DNA from: Chloroflexota bacterium
GTDB lineage: Bacteria > Chloroflexota > Anaerolineae > Ardenticatenales > Ardenticatenaceae
Length of the DNA: 6,232 nt
Assembly (NCBI GenBank): GCA_003520455.1
Contig: DOUV01000447.1
Span: 1-6,232, forward strand
Reading direction: 5' to 3'
Part shown: positions 6,103-6,232 of the stretch, piece after piece
Layout: the number at the start of each line of letters is the position of its first letter
Position numbering within the stretch: position 1 is the first letter of the stretch
The notes under the pieces: model-generated
Seen by the model: only the letters and a program-made list of their open reading frames with translations
The model's database searches: none
What the model was told of the DNA's origin: nothing
Position numbers and translations under genes: made by a program

Positions 6103-6136
6103 AGGGGCGACGCACTTTCGGAAGTGCGTCGCCCCT
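6103..6136 (+). promoter_or_regulatory. Perfect 15-bp stem hairpin between genes
   Basis: AGGGGCGACGCACTT (6103-6117), loop TCGG (6118-6121) and AAGTGCGTCGCCCCT (6122-6136) form a fully paired, G+C-rich stem. It starts 11 nt after the SHOCT stop and ends 1 nt before the AAGGAGGG ribosome binding site of the next gene. No T-tract follows, so a classical rho-independent terminator is unlikely. An RNA stability element, transcript-end barrier or translational insulator fits better. Confidence 0.6.
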
Positions 6137-6153
6137 CAAGGAGGGAGAACACG

Positions 6154-6232
6154 ATGTGCGGACCGGATCGAACCATCTATCGCTGGATGGACGACGCGCT
6201 CGGCGAGCGGCACCACGGGCACCATCACGCCG
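6154..6232 (+). CDS. Start of an unidentified His-rich protein (cut by window end)
   Basis: ATG 6154 follows AAGGAGGGAG (6138-6147) at a proper spacing and opens a frame that stays open for 26 codons to the right edge. It begins MCGPDRTIYRWMDDALGE and ends in a histidine cluster (RHHGHHHA). I do not recognise the family. His-rich N-terminal stretches occur in metal-related proteins and in some PadR-type regulators, but 26 residues are too few to choose. The good ribosome binding site and same-strand position suggest it belongs with the SHOCT genes or begins the next unit. Confidence 0.55.
   Translation, partial: MCGPDRTIYRWMDDALGERHHGHHHA

Noticed and set aside
6103..6136. Intrinsic terminator
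   Set aside because: The stem is strong but followed by CAAGGAGGG with no T-tract on the plus strand; on the minus strand, too, the following bases are not a T-run.
1..6232. tRNA or rRNA genes
   Set aside because: No cloverleaf, T-loop consensus or rRNA-like conserved stretch was seen on either strand.

Overview
This is a high-GC bacterial window (more than 60% G+C by eye) from an accessory region. The left two thirds is a pile-up of mobile DNA and broken genes. The right third is a small, intact-looking gene cluster with no mobile signature. Rhs/YD-repeat proteins, IS110 and IS701-type elements, METTL7-like methyltransferases and SHOCT mini-proteins are each spread over many phyla, so I do not assign a taxon.

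Layout. Positions 1-1610 (minus strand) are an open 536-codon stretch of Rhs/YD-repeat protein. It runs off the left edge and has lost its beginning. Its first codon abuts one end of an insertion sequence at 1611-2966. That element has imperfect 39/42-bp terminal inverted repeats and one minus-strand DDE transposase gene of IS701/IS4-superfamily type. The gene is split into two frames by an apparent 25-bp insertion near its 5' end. The missing 5' part of the rhs gene is not on the other side of the element, so the locus was rearranged and not simply interrupted. Next (2967-4436, perhaps to about 4560) comes an IS110-family element on the plus strand: a 411-aa DEDD/serine transposase preceded by about 230 nt of noncoding DNA that can fold into nested hairpins. 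This is where IS110-group elements encode their bridge RNA. The transposase departs from the family at two conserved positions, Asp for Glu in the RuvC-like domain and Arg at the presumed catalytic serine, so it may be inactive.

Positions 4437-4721 hold the IS110 right flank, a weak terminator-like hairpin and a 14-codon Thr-rich reading frame with its own ribosome binding site. A METTL7/UbiE-like SAM methyltransferase follows (4722-5357). After a 202-nt gap come two tandem single-membrane-helix SHOCT proteins (5560-5844 and 5894-6091). A perfect 15-bp hairpin then precedes the start of a His-rich gene cut by the right edge (6154-6232).

How the parts relate. The left part records successive insertion and decay. 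The genes on the right all read left to right with strong Shine-Dalgarno sequences. They probably form one or two short transcription units concerned with membrane or lipid functions, but the sequence does not show a pathway. The most interesting signals are the candidate IS110 bridge RNA and its short matches to the right flank, the altered catalytic positions of its transposase, and the small insertion that splits the other transposase.
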